Numbered from the stretch's first letter, positions 17,134 to 25,970 are shown. The stretch: 64,000 nucleotides of DNA from Bifidobacterium commune (GCF_900094885.1 NZ_FMBL01000002.1:62001-126000), one strand, 5' to 3'. The notes: generated by a model not told the origin, from the letters alone. Translations and numbers: made by a program.

Positions 17134-17808
17134 TCACACAAGCAGACGGGCGGTAAACCCCTGCGGTGCATCCTCGGCCAGAAGACTATACACCTCATGG
17201 TCGTGCCATTGATTTTGAACGAACATGCTTTTCAAGCGTTTGCCTTCATAATGGCATCCAAGTTTTTCCGCAACCGCACGAGATCGTTCGTTTTCCGGCA
17301 ACATGCAGATTTCCAAACGATGAAGCCCGGGACCGGAAGCATCGTGGATGGCCCAGTCAGCGAGCATCGCCGCAGCCAAGGGCGCCACGCCAAGACCGGC
17401 GTGACCCTGATCGACCCAGTAACCGATGTTGCCAGAACGCATCGAACCATAGCAAATCGCGCCGAGAGAAATCTGACCTATGATGGACATCTGATATTCA
17501 ATGACGAACAATGCACCGGAACCGGACTGCTCATCGCGGCGCTGCCGTTGCAACCAGGTATTGAACGTCAACGCCGGACCGTGCGTCGGATCATCGGCGT
17601 TCCAAGGCGCCAACCACGCCTCATTGCGTTGGCGAACTTCGAACCACTTGGCTTCGTCCTCAGCAACCAAAGGCCGCAGTCGTATCTGCATTGCTCCGGC
17701 CGGAGGCAGCAGCTCATGAGGCATGGTGAAGACGCTTGGCTTGGGCGGCGACATGAATGCGTCACGCAGCGATTGAAAGACTGACACACGTCTATCGTAC
17801 TCGCACAT
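17134..17808 (-). CDS. RimJ/RimL-type GNAT acetyltransferase
   Basis: N-acetyltransferase, 224 residues from the ATG at 17808 (the frame is open to 17922, so the start is uncertain). Features of the RimJ group are IRLRPLVAEDEAKW near the N-terminus, IIGQISLGAICYGS, the acetyl-CoA loop GHAGLGVAPLAAAMLADWAI, and HRLEICMLPENERSRAVAEKLG. Family members acetylate protein N-termini or small molecules; here a ribosomal-protein-alanine acetyltransferase is the likeliest assignment. It is divergent from the cyclo-ligase gene and upstream of the membrane-protein gene. Confidence 0.88.
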   Translation of the reverse strand: MCEYDRRVSVFQSLRDAFMSPPKPSVFTMPHELLPPAGAMQIRLRPLVAEDEAKWFEVRQRNEAWLAPWNADDPTHGPALTFNTWLQRQRRDEQSGSGALFVIEYQMSIIGQISLGAICYGSMRSGNIGYWVDQGHAGLGVAPLAAAMLADWAIHDASGPGLHRLEICMLPENERSRAVAEKLGCHYEGKRLKSMFVQNQWHDHEVYSLLAEDAPQGFTARLLV

Positions 17809-17905
17809 TTCATCGATGCCGCAACTCCGCAAATAACCGACAAGACACTGATTGCCGCCGGTCGCTCGTCCATCACCCCCCATTTCGCAAGACCTGAGCC
17901 GTTCA

Positions 17906-17942
17906 TTGAGCAAAGCGGCCACCGCCGGTTATCATTAGGCTC
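17906..17942 (+). promoter_or_regulatory. Promoter of the cyclo-ligase gene, predicted leaderless
   Basis: TTGAGC (17906-17911), an 18-bp spacer and TATCAT (17930-17935) match a sigma70-type promoter. The -10 box is only seven bases from the ATG at 17943, so the mRNA should start at the initiation codon. There is no SD. Confidence 0.6.
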
Positions 17943-18671
17943 ATGAGCAACGATGTGACCTCAACAACATCAGCACGTAAGCAGCTGATGCGGCGCGATG
18001 CCATAGCCAGACGACACACGGTCGGAGACGCGGAACGCGCAGAGGCCGGGGAAACACTCGCAGAACCAGCAACAACGTTGCTTCCTGACCAAACAACAAA
18101 CTCCAACGTGGACCCAGCGAGGGCATTTGCAGTCGACCTCAACCAGGCGACAGACGGCAGGCAACGAAGACAACATATTCGCCGCGAGATTCCGGAAGAC
18201 ACTGCGGCAGCTTATATTTCAATGGGCAGCGAAGTCCCAACCATTCCCTTATTAGAGTACCTGCACAAGCATGAACGTCGCGTACTGGTACCAAGGCTTG
18301 GCAGTGGGTGCGATATCGGATGGAGTGAATACGACGGCCGAGAGGACCTGCGTTCAATGCCTCGAACTGCCACAGGTGGTATTCGCCCTCAGGAACCGTC
18401 CGGCAGGACGCTCGCTGCGCAAGCTATTGAAGATGCCTCGATTGTGTATGTTCCCGCCTTTGCGATCGACCTTGACGGCAACAGACTCGGACGCGGCGGC
18501 GGATGGTATGACCGCGCTCTGCGGCTGTGCCGACCGGATGCCGTAAAAATCGGGGTCTGCTGGGACTGGGAATTGATTGACGCCCATGAGGCAGTACCTC
18601 ATGAAACGCATGATATTCCGGTGGATGCCGTGGCCACTCCCGAACGTTTTCTTTGGCTACGGCGCCAATAG
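17943..18671 (+). CDS. 5-formyltetrahydrofolate cyclo-ligase
   Basis: MTHFS enzyme of 242 residues, converting 5-formyl-THF to 5,10-methenyl-THF with ATP in one-carbon metabolism. The ATP-binding signature GNRLGRGGGWYDRAL (~180-194) is clear. AAAYISMGSEVPTIPLLEYL and RVLVPRLG match the substrate region, and HDIPVDAVATPERFLWL the C-terminus. A polar, poorly conserved insert occupies ~35-80, making it longer than the usual ~190 residues. It is divergent from the acetyltransferase. Confidence 0.93.
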   Translation: MSNDVTSTTSARKQLMRRDAIARRHTVGDAERAEAGETLAEPATTLLPDQTTNSNVDPARAFAVDLNQATDGRQRRQHIRREIPEDTAAAYISMGSEVPTIPLLEYLHKHERRVLVPRLGSGCDIGWSEYDGREDLRSMPRTATGGIRPQEPSGRTLAAQAIEDASIVYVPAFAIDLDGNRLGRGGGWYDRALRLCRPDAVKIGVCWDWELIDAHEAVPHETHDIPVDAVATPERFLWLRRQ

Positions 18672-18857
18672 ACCAGCCACCGGTTCAACTTTTGACTCCA
18701 GTCTCTTAGCATGATGCAAGCCTTGAATCAAGGTAAGCTGTCGAACTGGGTAGGAACGTACGGTTCACCGTGCTTCACCAGTGATGAACGGGGGTCTGGG
18801 CATGGACTAGGATATGAAGCATTATCTTATTGAGTTTTTACTTTTGTGGAGGGACCG

Positions 18858-19061
18858 TTGCCTACTTATCATTATCGTTGCAAGAATTGTGAATACGACT
18901 TCACCGAGCAGCAGTCATTTTCCGACGACCCCATCACCGTTTGCCCCAAATGTGGCGAAGAGCAGGTTCACAAAGTTTATTCGTCAGTTCCCGTCAAGTT
19001 CAAAGGACATGGTTTCTACCGCACCGACAGGGGCGGCTCATCCTCTTCCTCCGAGAAATAA
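18858..19061 (+). CDS. FmdB-family zinc-ribbon protein
   Basis: A 67-residue zinc-ribbon protein. From the TTG at 18858 it reads MPTYHYRCKNCEYDF, the conserved FmdB N-terminus, with two knuckles CKNC and CPKCGEE. The start is set by GGAGGG five bases upstream; an in-frame ATG at 18846 overlaps this SD and is unlikely. A C-terminal GFYRTDRGGSSSSS follows the usual FmdB pattern. Proposed as a regulatory or metal-binding protein; function not established. Confidence 0.93.
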   Translation: MPTYHYRCKNCEYDFTEQQSFSDDPITVCPKCGEEQVHKVYSSVPVKFKGHGFYRTDRGGSSSSSEK

Positions 19062-19108
19062 CACTATTGAAAACAGGCGCAATGCTTCGTATTGACGATT
19101 GCGCCGCG

Positions 19109-19146
19109 AAAAACCGATACCCTGTAGGACATCGGTTTTTGCTTTT
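19109..19146 (+). terminator. Terminator after the zinc-ribbon gene
   Basis: Stem AAAAACCGAT (19109-19118) with ATCGGTTTTT (19131-19140), then GCTTTT. A second smaller hairpin (GGCGCAAT/ATTGCGCC, about 19076-19105) lies just before it. Confidence 0.85.
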
Positions 19147-19301
19147 GTCGCCGAGCTGATTTCAGATGTTTCACTGCTGCTGTGGACACAACTTCGGTGC
19201 CGTCCACAGCAGGTCGGTCGGAATGTGCATCATTCCCTAGCGTTCGACCACACTGCTTGTTTTTGCTTCGAAACAATACGCTGATAGGCCATCATAAAGG
19301 C

Positions 19302-20072
19302 ATGAAAACCATTTTTTCTCATTTAGGTAAACAAACACCGACACTCAAGCAGCGTCGAAACATGCGTCAGATACGAACCGTGCTGGGAGCACTCTGCGCA
19401 GGTCTTGCGGTATTTTTCGCTTTGCAATCGATTGCGGGGACCCTGTCCACCAAATCGGCGGTCACGGCCACACACAACATCAGCCGTGGCCATACCATTA
19501 GCATCTCGGACACCAAACAGGTGCAAATACCTGAGAGCCCAGCGTTGTCAGCGGTCTTCAGCTCCGACGAAGAAGCAAAAGGGTTGGTGGCACAAGTAGA
19601 TATCGCTGCCGGAAGCGTCATTATGCAATCCATGGTCCGTCCGACACCCATGATCACGCATGGGGAAACGGTTATCGATGTGCGTATGAGCGGATCGCAT
19701 ACTTCGCTGATTCCCGGAGACAAAGTGTCTCTCGTAGGCAGTGCGGGATGCGAATCGGTACCCAACCCCATCGTTCAGCAGCCGGATCAACGGCCGGATC
19801 AGGACAGCAACGCGGACCCTGCCGATGCTGGAACAGATGAATATCCTCCGAACGATGTATCGAACGACAACCGCGACACACCGGACAGCAGGTCTGTCCC
19901 CATGGAATCAACAGGTCAGACCTGCACACTTGCGCCGAAAGCAACCGTGACCGGCAACTCGCAACGAGATAGCGGCGGTGTCACGACACTGCAACTGGCG
20001 ATGCCACCCCAAGATGCCTCGCGAGTGATGGCAGTGCAAGATCGCATGCCAATTATGGCGGCCAAATTGTGA
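19302..20072 (+). CDS. SAF-domain (CpaB/RcpC-like) protein
   Basis: 256 residues from ATG 19302. One N-terminal membrane anchor (TVLGALCAGLAVFFALQSIAG, ~26-46) is followed by a SAF domain (VTATHNISRGHTISISD..VAQVDIAAGSVIMQS, ~55-110) and a second beta-rich part (GETVIDVRMSG..LIPGDKVSLVG). The last stretch holds a Pro/Asp-rich insert of ~60 residues before a short conserved end (LQLAMPPQDASRVMAVQ). SAF proteins of this type are periplasmic or secreted pilus-assembly (CpaB) relatives, but no tad/flp genes are near. The ATG has AAAGG only one base away, so the start is uncertain; the frame is open from 19182. Confidence 0.75.
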   Translation: MKTIFSHLGKQTPTLKQRRNMRQIRTVLGALCAGLAVFFALQSIAGTLSTKSAVTATHNISRGHTISISDTKQVQIPESPALSAVFSSDEEAKGLVAQVDIAAGSVIMQSMVRPTPMITHGETVIDVRMSGSHTSLIPGDKVSLVGSAGCESVPNPIVQQPDQRPDQDSNADPADAGTDEYPPNDVSNDNRDTPDSRSVPMESTGQTCTLAPKATVTGNSQRDSGGVTTLQLAMPPQDASRVMAVQDRMPIMAAKL

Positions 20073-20084
20073 CCCGATAACAAA

Positions 20085-20117
20085 TGATGGGCGTCGGCCA
20101 AAAGCCTTCGCCCATCA
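20085..20117. terminator. Hairpin between convergent genes
   Basis: TGATGGGCG (20085-20093) pairs with CGCCCATCA (20109-20117) around an inner GGC/GCC. It lies between the convergent SAF gene and the 66-residue gene. No strong T-run on either side, so the terminator function is moderate. Confidence 0.45.
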
Positions 20118-20135
20118 CATCAACGGATATCGATA

Positions 20136-20336
20136 TTAACAGTCCCGTTCGCTGAATATACCCCAATGCGGAGGCAGCTCACGCAAAATGCGACTGTCGT
20201 CTTCACTCTGCTTGCTGCTGCGCACATCGCTGTCCGAAGCGTCAACCTCCACACCATCGATGTCAAAACGCTCCGCGCCGGCACGCACCACACGTTTATG
20301 ACCACGTGGAGAACGGCGCTGTGAATCGTAGGCCAT
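20136..20336 (-). CDS. Small conserved-looking protein coupled to the pseudo-helicase
   Basis: 66 residues, basic at the N-terminus (RRSPRGHKRVVRAG) and acidic in the middle (DIDGVEVDASDSD), ending ELPPHWGIFSERDC. Its ATG overlaps the stop codon of the helicase-like gene by one base (TGATG), strong evidence for translational coupling. No domain recognised and no membrane segment. It may be an accessory subunit of the preceding protein. Confidence 0.65.
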   Translation of the reverse strand: MAYDSQRRSPRGHKRVVRAGAERFDIDGVEVDASDSDVRSSKQSEDDSRILRELPPHWGIFSERDC

Positions 20337-23300
20337 CAGCCAACCTCACGGTACATATCGCTGATACGGGCAACGATGCGGTCGACTTCCTTTTCAGGAT
20401 TAACGAATGCCGCAACGCTCCATACCGTCATCACCGACCAGCCCAAGGCAGTAAGATCTTGAGGAATGACACGATGACGTTTGCGAGTGGACTGAACGGC
20501 CATGGTCTGCACGTCATCGGTCATTACCGCCAACGAGAACGGCTTGTCCTTGAGTCCGACAACCAGCGGAATGGAGATTCCGCCTTCGAAACCATAATTG
20601 GCGGCAACCTTCAATCCGCGCGCACGAATACGATCAGCCAAGTCATTGAACAGAATGTTGTCTCCCTTGAGAGACGGCGACGGGCGAACCATTCCCGTAC
20701 CCAAGTGTTCAGCCCAATCGAGCATGACCTTCAACAACTTCGGACCTGGCTGGTGCAGGCGATCGTCTTCCATATCTTCGGCACTGAATGCAGAGACAAT
20801 ATCGACATTGCGAGAAGACGAGGCAAGCGCATCAAGCAATTTGCCGTCGCCTCCCTCACCCTCAAGCGCGCCGAACTGCTGGAGCAACCGTCCATGCGCG
20901 GTCTTTGCAAAGCAAAGCGAAAGAATAACATCAGTGGCACGCACCCCAGCAACCTCATCAATGTCGACCAGTCGAACATGCCTCAGGAATCGACCCATCG
21001 CCTCGTTCTTAACAGCCAGCGATTTGAGTTCACTGCCAAGCCTGGTGCGGAAGACCGGAGTCAGGGTGACCACGGCAAGTAGATATCCCGCAGGAACGAC
21101 GGTGAAACTTGCGGCCCGCTGTTTGATGATGGAGATAACTTCGTCAATCTCCTGTTGGCTGCTTTCAACCAAACCGGTGGACAGCACCGGCACACCGTTC
21201 GCTTTGACCCCATGGAAACGAGTCCAGCCTTGCATGGCTTCGGTGCAAATATCCCTCGGAACACTGCCATACCCTTGTTCCTCAAGGAACGTCGAAAGGC
21301 GAGGATCCCTGCAGACCGGATGTGCATCGACCGTCACCTCGGGCAACATGTTTACCAACGTCTTCAATGCTTCGGAAGTAATGGTGGGCTTATGACCAAG
21401 TACAACGATTTGCTTGGTGCGAATAGCAATGCCCAACAATTCAAGCGACGGCATATGAGAAGCTGCGTCGACAATTGCGACATCAGCAAGCGGGGCGGGG
21501 TCGCTCAACACCGCAAGAGTGGAAGGAGTGGCCATAATAACGGGTTTGGTTGCCCCAAGTATCTGGGAATATTCACGAGCTACACGACTCAGCGGCACGC
21601 GGGAATTGCTTGCCAGCAGCGTATGCAGCTGATTAGCTTCCTGTGTATGAGAGAACAGCAGGTCGCACAAGCGCCTCATCGACTCTTGATCAATCATCGG
21701 ACCAATGGAATTAACGTGGTCGATATCGACCTGCGCGAACCGATCGGCGGCCGATTGCAACGCAGAGCCGTCCTGGTTCGAAATAATCGCAGAGGAACGC
21801 ACGATGTCTTCGAAGACCGTGGTCCACCAAGAAAGCTGAAGCTCACCTTCCACGGCATCCACAGCCACCCGGCGGGTACGCATGTCATCGATAAGTGCGC
21901 CAAGTCCGATGGAGTGGAATTCACGCTCAAGGCAAGCACGTCCGGGCAGGGTGTCGAGCGCCTTGCGATCGGCGTAAAGTGCTTTGAAACGCTCTTCGAG
22001 CTGAGCAAGATCCACCGATTCGAGGTCACTGCCCAGTATGGTGGTGGCCAGTACGGCATCAAGCGCAGTAACACCCCGCATGAGGGCTTCCTGTGTTTCG
22101 ACAATAACGTCAAGCTTCGGCGGCAGAACAGGCCAACCTCCGTGAGGCACAATCTCGTGCCACTGCTCCGACTGCTTGGCCACCACCTGCAGTGCCTTAT
22201 ACAGATCCTCAACCTGAGAACCGGCGCGCAACAGGCTCTTGGCTTCCTTGATGTGCCGACGACGTTCCCAGAAGCCCATGGTGGTACCTTCGGCTTTTCG
22301 CTGCGCTTTCGGTTTGCTGGCCTCGATCATCAAATTGATGTCACGCTCGAAAATCTCAGGCTGGAAAACGTCAAGGACACGTCGCAGATTCTTAAGGACC
22401 GTGACCTGGCCGCTCCACTCCTTGACGGTGCTGGGGACAGGGAAACCACAGATTTCAGCGACGGAAGCGACCTGATCGCGTGTCGCCGGCAACAACCGCT
22501 GTAGGAGATTCTCAACATTCTGGTAGGCAGCGACCGCGTCGCTCTCCGAGAACAGCGAAGCCCCGTACCAAGGCGTATCTTCCGGCCCGATGGTGAATTC
22601 GCCATATTCCCCGGCCTTACGCAGTTTCTTCGTCCAGTCTTTCATGTGCGGAGCAATGGACCGTGCGGTTTCCTTGGAGAGTCGCACATGCGTAGCCGGA
22701 TGGGTGGGCATCGCCGAAATGCTGGCAAGGTTCTGGATGGTCTGATACGCAGAAACGCCCCATTCCTTGCTGACGCCGTGCAGATCACCGAGATATCGGG
22801 TCAACCGCGAGCGCACACCGACCAGTTCGTCGGACACCTGATCAAAACGTGCTGTGGAGGCTCCCGGCTGGTAGCCCACAGCAGCAATCAGTTCACGGTC
22901 AATCTCCTGCGCACCCTTCGGGTTTGCCATATCGATGATGCGGTTGCCCAATGAATTGGAATCCATGACCTGGGTGAATTGCTTCTTCTGTTCGGCTACA
23001 CCGGGAACATACAGCACCGTTTTCCCTTCGGCGATGCAACGCGAAGCGATGGCAGCGGCAATTTGACCGGTATCCGAATCACACATGTCATTGACGAACA
23101 ACGAATGATCCTGTGCCGCCATATTGGCGGCATATCGAGCCACGTTGTCGACATCGCCAACTTCATGTTCACCGTGCGGATCGCCATCGAAGGGACTATA
23201 GCCAGCCAAGGTGCTGTCTTTCAGAGAACTTGCCGACTCGTCATTACCTGCCAACGCATCCAGAACCACATTGCCGCTCGGCGTTTTTTCCAATGCCTCG

Positions 23301-23953
23301 ATGATGCGACGTCCTTCGGCAAGCATCTTGGTGGACGGATCCATGAAACAACCAAGCATGATGTTGCGCTCGATATCAAAATCCGTTAGCTTCGGCTTGA
23401 CCTCTTCCGTAATGGCCGTGAAAACCGATGAGGTATCCGGCGTCCCGCTGACGTAATTGCTGCCGTCGAACAGCGCCGCTTCATCAATGATGATGTGCTG
23501 TTCGTGCATCGCAGTGGTAAAAGCGGGGTTGAGACTGACGTGGCCCGTAAAACGGATGACGGCATCCGTCTCCCTCCCACCCGGTTTGCGGTATGCCTCA
23601 ACCGGATAGAGCAACACTGGCACGGAGTTGCCTTTCCAGGCGGCCACACCAACCACAAGAGAAAGTTCAGCCACACCCGAAACCCGGGTTTTTACCGCTT
23701 TGTCGTCCAACACACGCTCGAGTCGCCGTCCGGCCGCGCGAAGCATGCCGGCATCGCGGAACATGGCGTCAAGTGTTGTATGACCACTTGCAAAAAGCTG
23801 CGCAATGCCAGAAGGGTGAGCGTGGGTCAGATCAAGTTGCGCGGTGAGTTGGCCGACATCCTCCAAGGGAGAAGGAAGCAGCCCGCTGCGATAGTCGTCG
23901 TACCACTGGCGCATACGTTTGATGCCGTTGCTTGCCTGTTTCGTATCACTCAT
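20336..23953 (-). CDS. Superfamily-1 helicase-like protein with degenerate active sites
   Basis: 1205-residue cytosolic protein. Residues ~30-150 resemble the DUF4011-type N-terminus of large bacterial SF1 helicases (ARRLERV-like AAGRRLERVLDD, then VPVLLYPVEA and HVSLNPAF). The Walker A position (SLFVNDMCDSDTGQI, ~284-298) lacks GxxGxGK[ST]: no Lys-Ser/Thr pair. A long helical insert spans ~380-780. The Walker B position reads VAIVDAASHMPS (~825-836), with DEAS changed to DAAS, and the motif expected as GDPKQ reads GHKPT (~853-857). Residues ~1105-1205 align with the Vsr-like nuclease domain of such helicases, but the acidic catalytic positions are replaced (GISIPLVV and AVMTDD). It is likely a non-catalytic scaffold. 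The start overlaps the stop of the FHA gene by four bases (ATGA). Confidence 0.8.
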   Translation of the reverse strand: MSDTKQASNGIKRMRQWYDDYRSGLLPSPLEDVGQLTAQLDLTHAHPSGIAQLFASGHTTLDAMFRDAGMLRAAGRRLERVLDDKAVKTRVSGVAELSLVVGVAAWKGNSVPVLLYPVEAYRKPGGRETDAVIRFTGHVSLNPAFTTAMHEQHIIIDEAALFDGSNYVSGTPDTSSVFTAITEEVKPKLTDFDIERNIMLGCFMDPSTKMLAEGRRIIEALEKTPSGNVVLDALAGNDESASSLKDSTLAGYSPFDGDPHGEHEVGDVDNVARYAANMAAQDHSLFVNDMCDSDTGQIAAAIASRCIAEGKTVLYVPGVAEQKKQFTQVMDSNSLGNRIIDMANPKGAQEIDRELIAAVGYQPGASTARFDQVSDELVGVRSRLTRYLGDLHGVSKEWGVSAYQTIQNLASISAMPTHPATHVRLSKETARSIAPHMKDWTKKLRKAGEYGEFTIGPEDTPWYGASLFSESDAVAAYQNVENLLQRLLPATRDQVASVAEICGFPVPSTVKEWSGQVTVLKNLRRVLDVFQPEIFERDINLMIEASKPKAQRKAEGTTMGFWERRRHIKEAKSLLRAGSQVEDLYKALQVVAKQSEQWHEIVPHGGWPVLPPKLDVIVETQEALMRGVTALDAVLATTILGSDLESVDLAQLEERFKALYADRKALDTLPGRACLEREFHSIGLGALIDDMRTRRVAVDAVEGELQLSWWTTVFEDIVRSSAIISNQDGSALQSAADRFAQVDIDHVNSIGPMIDQESMRRLCDLLFSHTQEANQLHTLLASNSRVPLSRVAREYSQILGATKPVIMATPSTLAVLSDPAPLADVAIVDAASHMPSLELLGIAIRTKQIVVLGHKPTITSEALKTLVNMLPEVTVDAHPVCRDPRLSTFLEEQGYGSVPRDICTEAMQGWTRFHGVKANGVPVLSTGLVESSQQEIDEVISIIKQRAASFTVVPAGYLLAVVTLTPVFRTRLGSELKSLAVKNEAMGRFLRHVRLVDIDEVAGVRATDVILSLCFAKTAHGRLLQQFGALEGEGGDGKLLDALASSSRNVDIVSAFSAEDMEDDRLHQPGPKLLKVMLDWAEHLGTGMVRPSPSLKGDNILFNDLADRIRARGLKVAANYGFEGGISIPLVVGLKDKPFSLAVMTDDVQTMAVQSTRKRHRVIPQDLTALGWSVMTVWSVAAFVNPEKEVDRIVARISDMYREVG

Positions 23954-25701
23954 TGTTGTTCACGTCCCTCTGCAGCCTTATTACGATATTCGTTATAGCC
24001 GGAATTGTTGGCGAGTGCAGCATCGACATCATCATTGCCAATCGCGGAAAGCCATTCATACAAATCACCATACAGTGAAGGATTCATCGCCAAGAAAGGC
24101 AGCAGCTGCGGGTGCTTTGCCATTTCGAACTGTTTGGAAAAGTCCGTGGTTTGCTTCGCCTCATCTGAACTCATGCCCTCAACTTCGACTTCCGGGGCTT
24201 TCTGCTGAAATTCTCCGTTTGAAACCTTTTCAAAAACCGATCCGGGCTCGAACGTCGGTTTGAATGCCTGCGTCTCAGCAATCCTGGTGGCCTGACCGGA
24301 AAGAGTTCCATCCGCTTCGCTCATCACCGGGCGCATGAATTTATTGCGCTCAGTGTTGCTTTCAGCAGTTGCATCAACATTTGTCTGCACGGTTGAGACG
24401 GTATTTTGCCCATCACCTCGCTGGGCACCCGACGTGGAGTTTTCCTCCATGGGGACAAACAACACCTCACCGGCTTCTGAACGTGAGAACGGACTCAACT
24501 TCTGTTGATCGTTGCTCGCGGTTGCCTTCGATTTGTCTTCGACCATGCGACCGCTATCAGCACCCTCACCGAGGTTGGGAGCGTGCTGGACGGCGCCGGT
24601 GCGAACACCGTCATTACCGGGTGCCGACGAGTCGACACCATTCGCCACACCATCGTTACCCTTCTGTTGTGGCGCTACAGTTTGAACTGATGCCTGTGTC
24701 TGGACCGGTTGAGCGGCGGACCGGGCTTGGGTCTCATCGCGACGAGACGCGATCGAAGAATCCTGTTTTGCCGACTTCTGCTTCGGCGGCAGATCGATCA
24801 CCGATTTCTCAGCTGCAACCGGGTTTACTGTTTCACCGAGCTGCGATGCACTTTGCGCCTGAGCGGCATCGACACCCTGGGCAGTTTGATTCCCCAAACC
24901 GTTCTCCATGGCATCCTTGAACAAATCTCGCGCCTTGACATCTGCAGCCTGGGTCTCCGGACCCATCACATTAAGAGAGATGCGGTCAACCGGACGACCT
25001 TCATTCGGATTCATTGTCCCGGACTCGGAACGCTTTTCCGAGGCTACATCATCGGCAGTAACTTTTTTTTCATTCAATACAGAGGCTTTATCGACAGAGT
25101 GTGAAGGAACGCTTTCAGACGACTCATCGATTTCATTCTCAAAAGACGAAGCGGCACGTTGAAGCCGAGTCGCAACATCCGAAGCGCTGAAAGCGGTCGT
25201 CGGCTCCCCCGCACGCAAGTTAAGGATGTCATCGACAGACATGCTCGCCATGTGCGGCTCAACATCAGGATTGCCCGCCCCGCTAGAAGCATAATCGAAC
25301 AAATCTGAAACCTGCTGCTCGCCATCCCCACTCTCCTCGGTCTCAATCCGAACGAAATCGACGGGCACATCACCAAATTGCAGACGCATGGGGGAATCTG
25401 GGAAGATGAAATCCTTATTAGGCTCAAGACGTCTCAACCCTTCGCCGTTCACCACGTACGACCCGTTCGTGGAATTAAGATCGGTGATTGATGCCCCGCC
25501 GTTTTCCGCAACAGCGAACAAGGCATGACGCTTCGAAACAGAACGGCTTTTATCGTTTATCTCCAGCCGGCGATGGCCGTCATCCGCAACAGGACGTATC
25601 GGTCTACGGCCGATCTCAACGTTTTCACCTGGGCCGACATCAGCCTTTGTGGAACCATTGACCTTGATGACCCAATGTTTCATCGTTCGCCGATCAGACA
25701 C
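23950..25701 (-). CDS. FHA-domain protein with C-terminal LRV module
   Basis: 583 residues from GTG 25701, with AGGAGG eight bases upstream. The N-terminal FHA domain (~7-105) has the phosphothreonine-reading residues VEIGRRPIRP, SVSKRHALF and DLNSTNGSY. Residues ~120-510 are low-complexity, rich in Ser, Gln, Asp and Thr, possibly a target for phosphorylation. The last ~65 residues (KHPQLLPFLAMNPSLYGDL..DDVDAAL) form an LRV module closely like the end of the protein at 59477-60073. FHA domains bind phosphorylated Ser/Thr-kinase substrates, and a kinase is encoded 20 kb away. First gene of a three-gene coupled cassette; its promoter lies in 25702-25865. Confidence 0.85.
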   Translation of the reverse strand: MSDRRTMKHWVIKVNGSTKADVGPGENVEIGRRPIRPVADDGHRRLEINDKSRSVSKRHALFAVAENGGASITDLNSTNGSYVVNGEGLRRLEPNKDFIFPDSPMRLQFGDVPVDFVRIETEESGDGEQQVSDLFDYASSGAGNPDVEPHMASMSVDDILNLRAGEPTTAFSASDVATRLQRAASSFENEIDESSESVPSHSVDKASVLNEKKVTADDVASEKRSESGTMNPNEGRPVDRISLNVMGPETQAADVKARDLFKDAMENGLGNQTAQGVDAAQAQSASQLGETVNPVAAEKSVIDLPPKQKSAKQDSSIASRRDETQARSAAQPVQTQASVQTVAPQQKGNDGVANGVDSSAPGNDGVRTGAVQHAPNLGEGADSGRMVEDKSKATASNDQQKLSPFSRSEAGEVLFVPMEENSTSGAQRGDGQNTVSTVQTNVDATAESNTERNKFMRPVMSEADGTLSGQATRIAETQAFKPTFEPGSVFEKVSNGEFQQKAPEVEVEGMSSDEAKQTTDFSKQFEMAKHPQLLPFLAMNPSLYGDLYEWLSAIGNDDVDAALANNSGYNEYRNKAAEGREQQ

Positions 25702-25865
25702 CTTGTGGCCTCCTCTTATCCGTCATGTTCACGCTACTGCAATTCTGCCATGTTTACATCTAAGCTACGAAAGAACCGTCAAAGATTGACAAAATTTATT
25801 CATGCCCTAATACCTGCCCGCAGGTGAAGCAAACTCATATCTCTACGATAGCCGACAAAACGAAC

Positions 25866-25900
25866 AAACCCTGTAAGCGGAAAGTCCGCAGACAGGGTTT
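25866..25900 (-). terminator. Terminator of rplJL
   Basis: AAACCCTGT (25866-25874) pairs with ACAGGGTTT (25892-25900), with an inner GCGGA/TCCGC stem. The minus-strand tail is GTTCGTTTTGTC. It lies about 70 bp after the rplL stop. Confidence 0.8.
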
Positions 25901-25970
25901 GTTGATATCTTCACGAATTCGAGAGCGCTGGTTACTCTAGGCGGCCGACGCTATCGTCCGCAGTGAAGAA

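Noticed and set aside
21155..22504. 449-codon plus-strand frame within the helicase-like gene
   Set aside because: Antisense to a 1205-codon frame with clear family features; the translation is rich in His/Arg/Gly typical of shadow frames.
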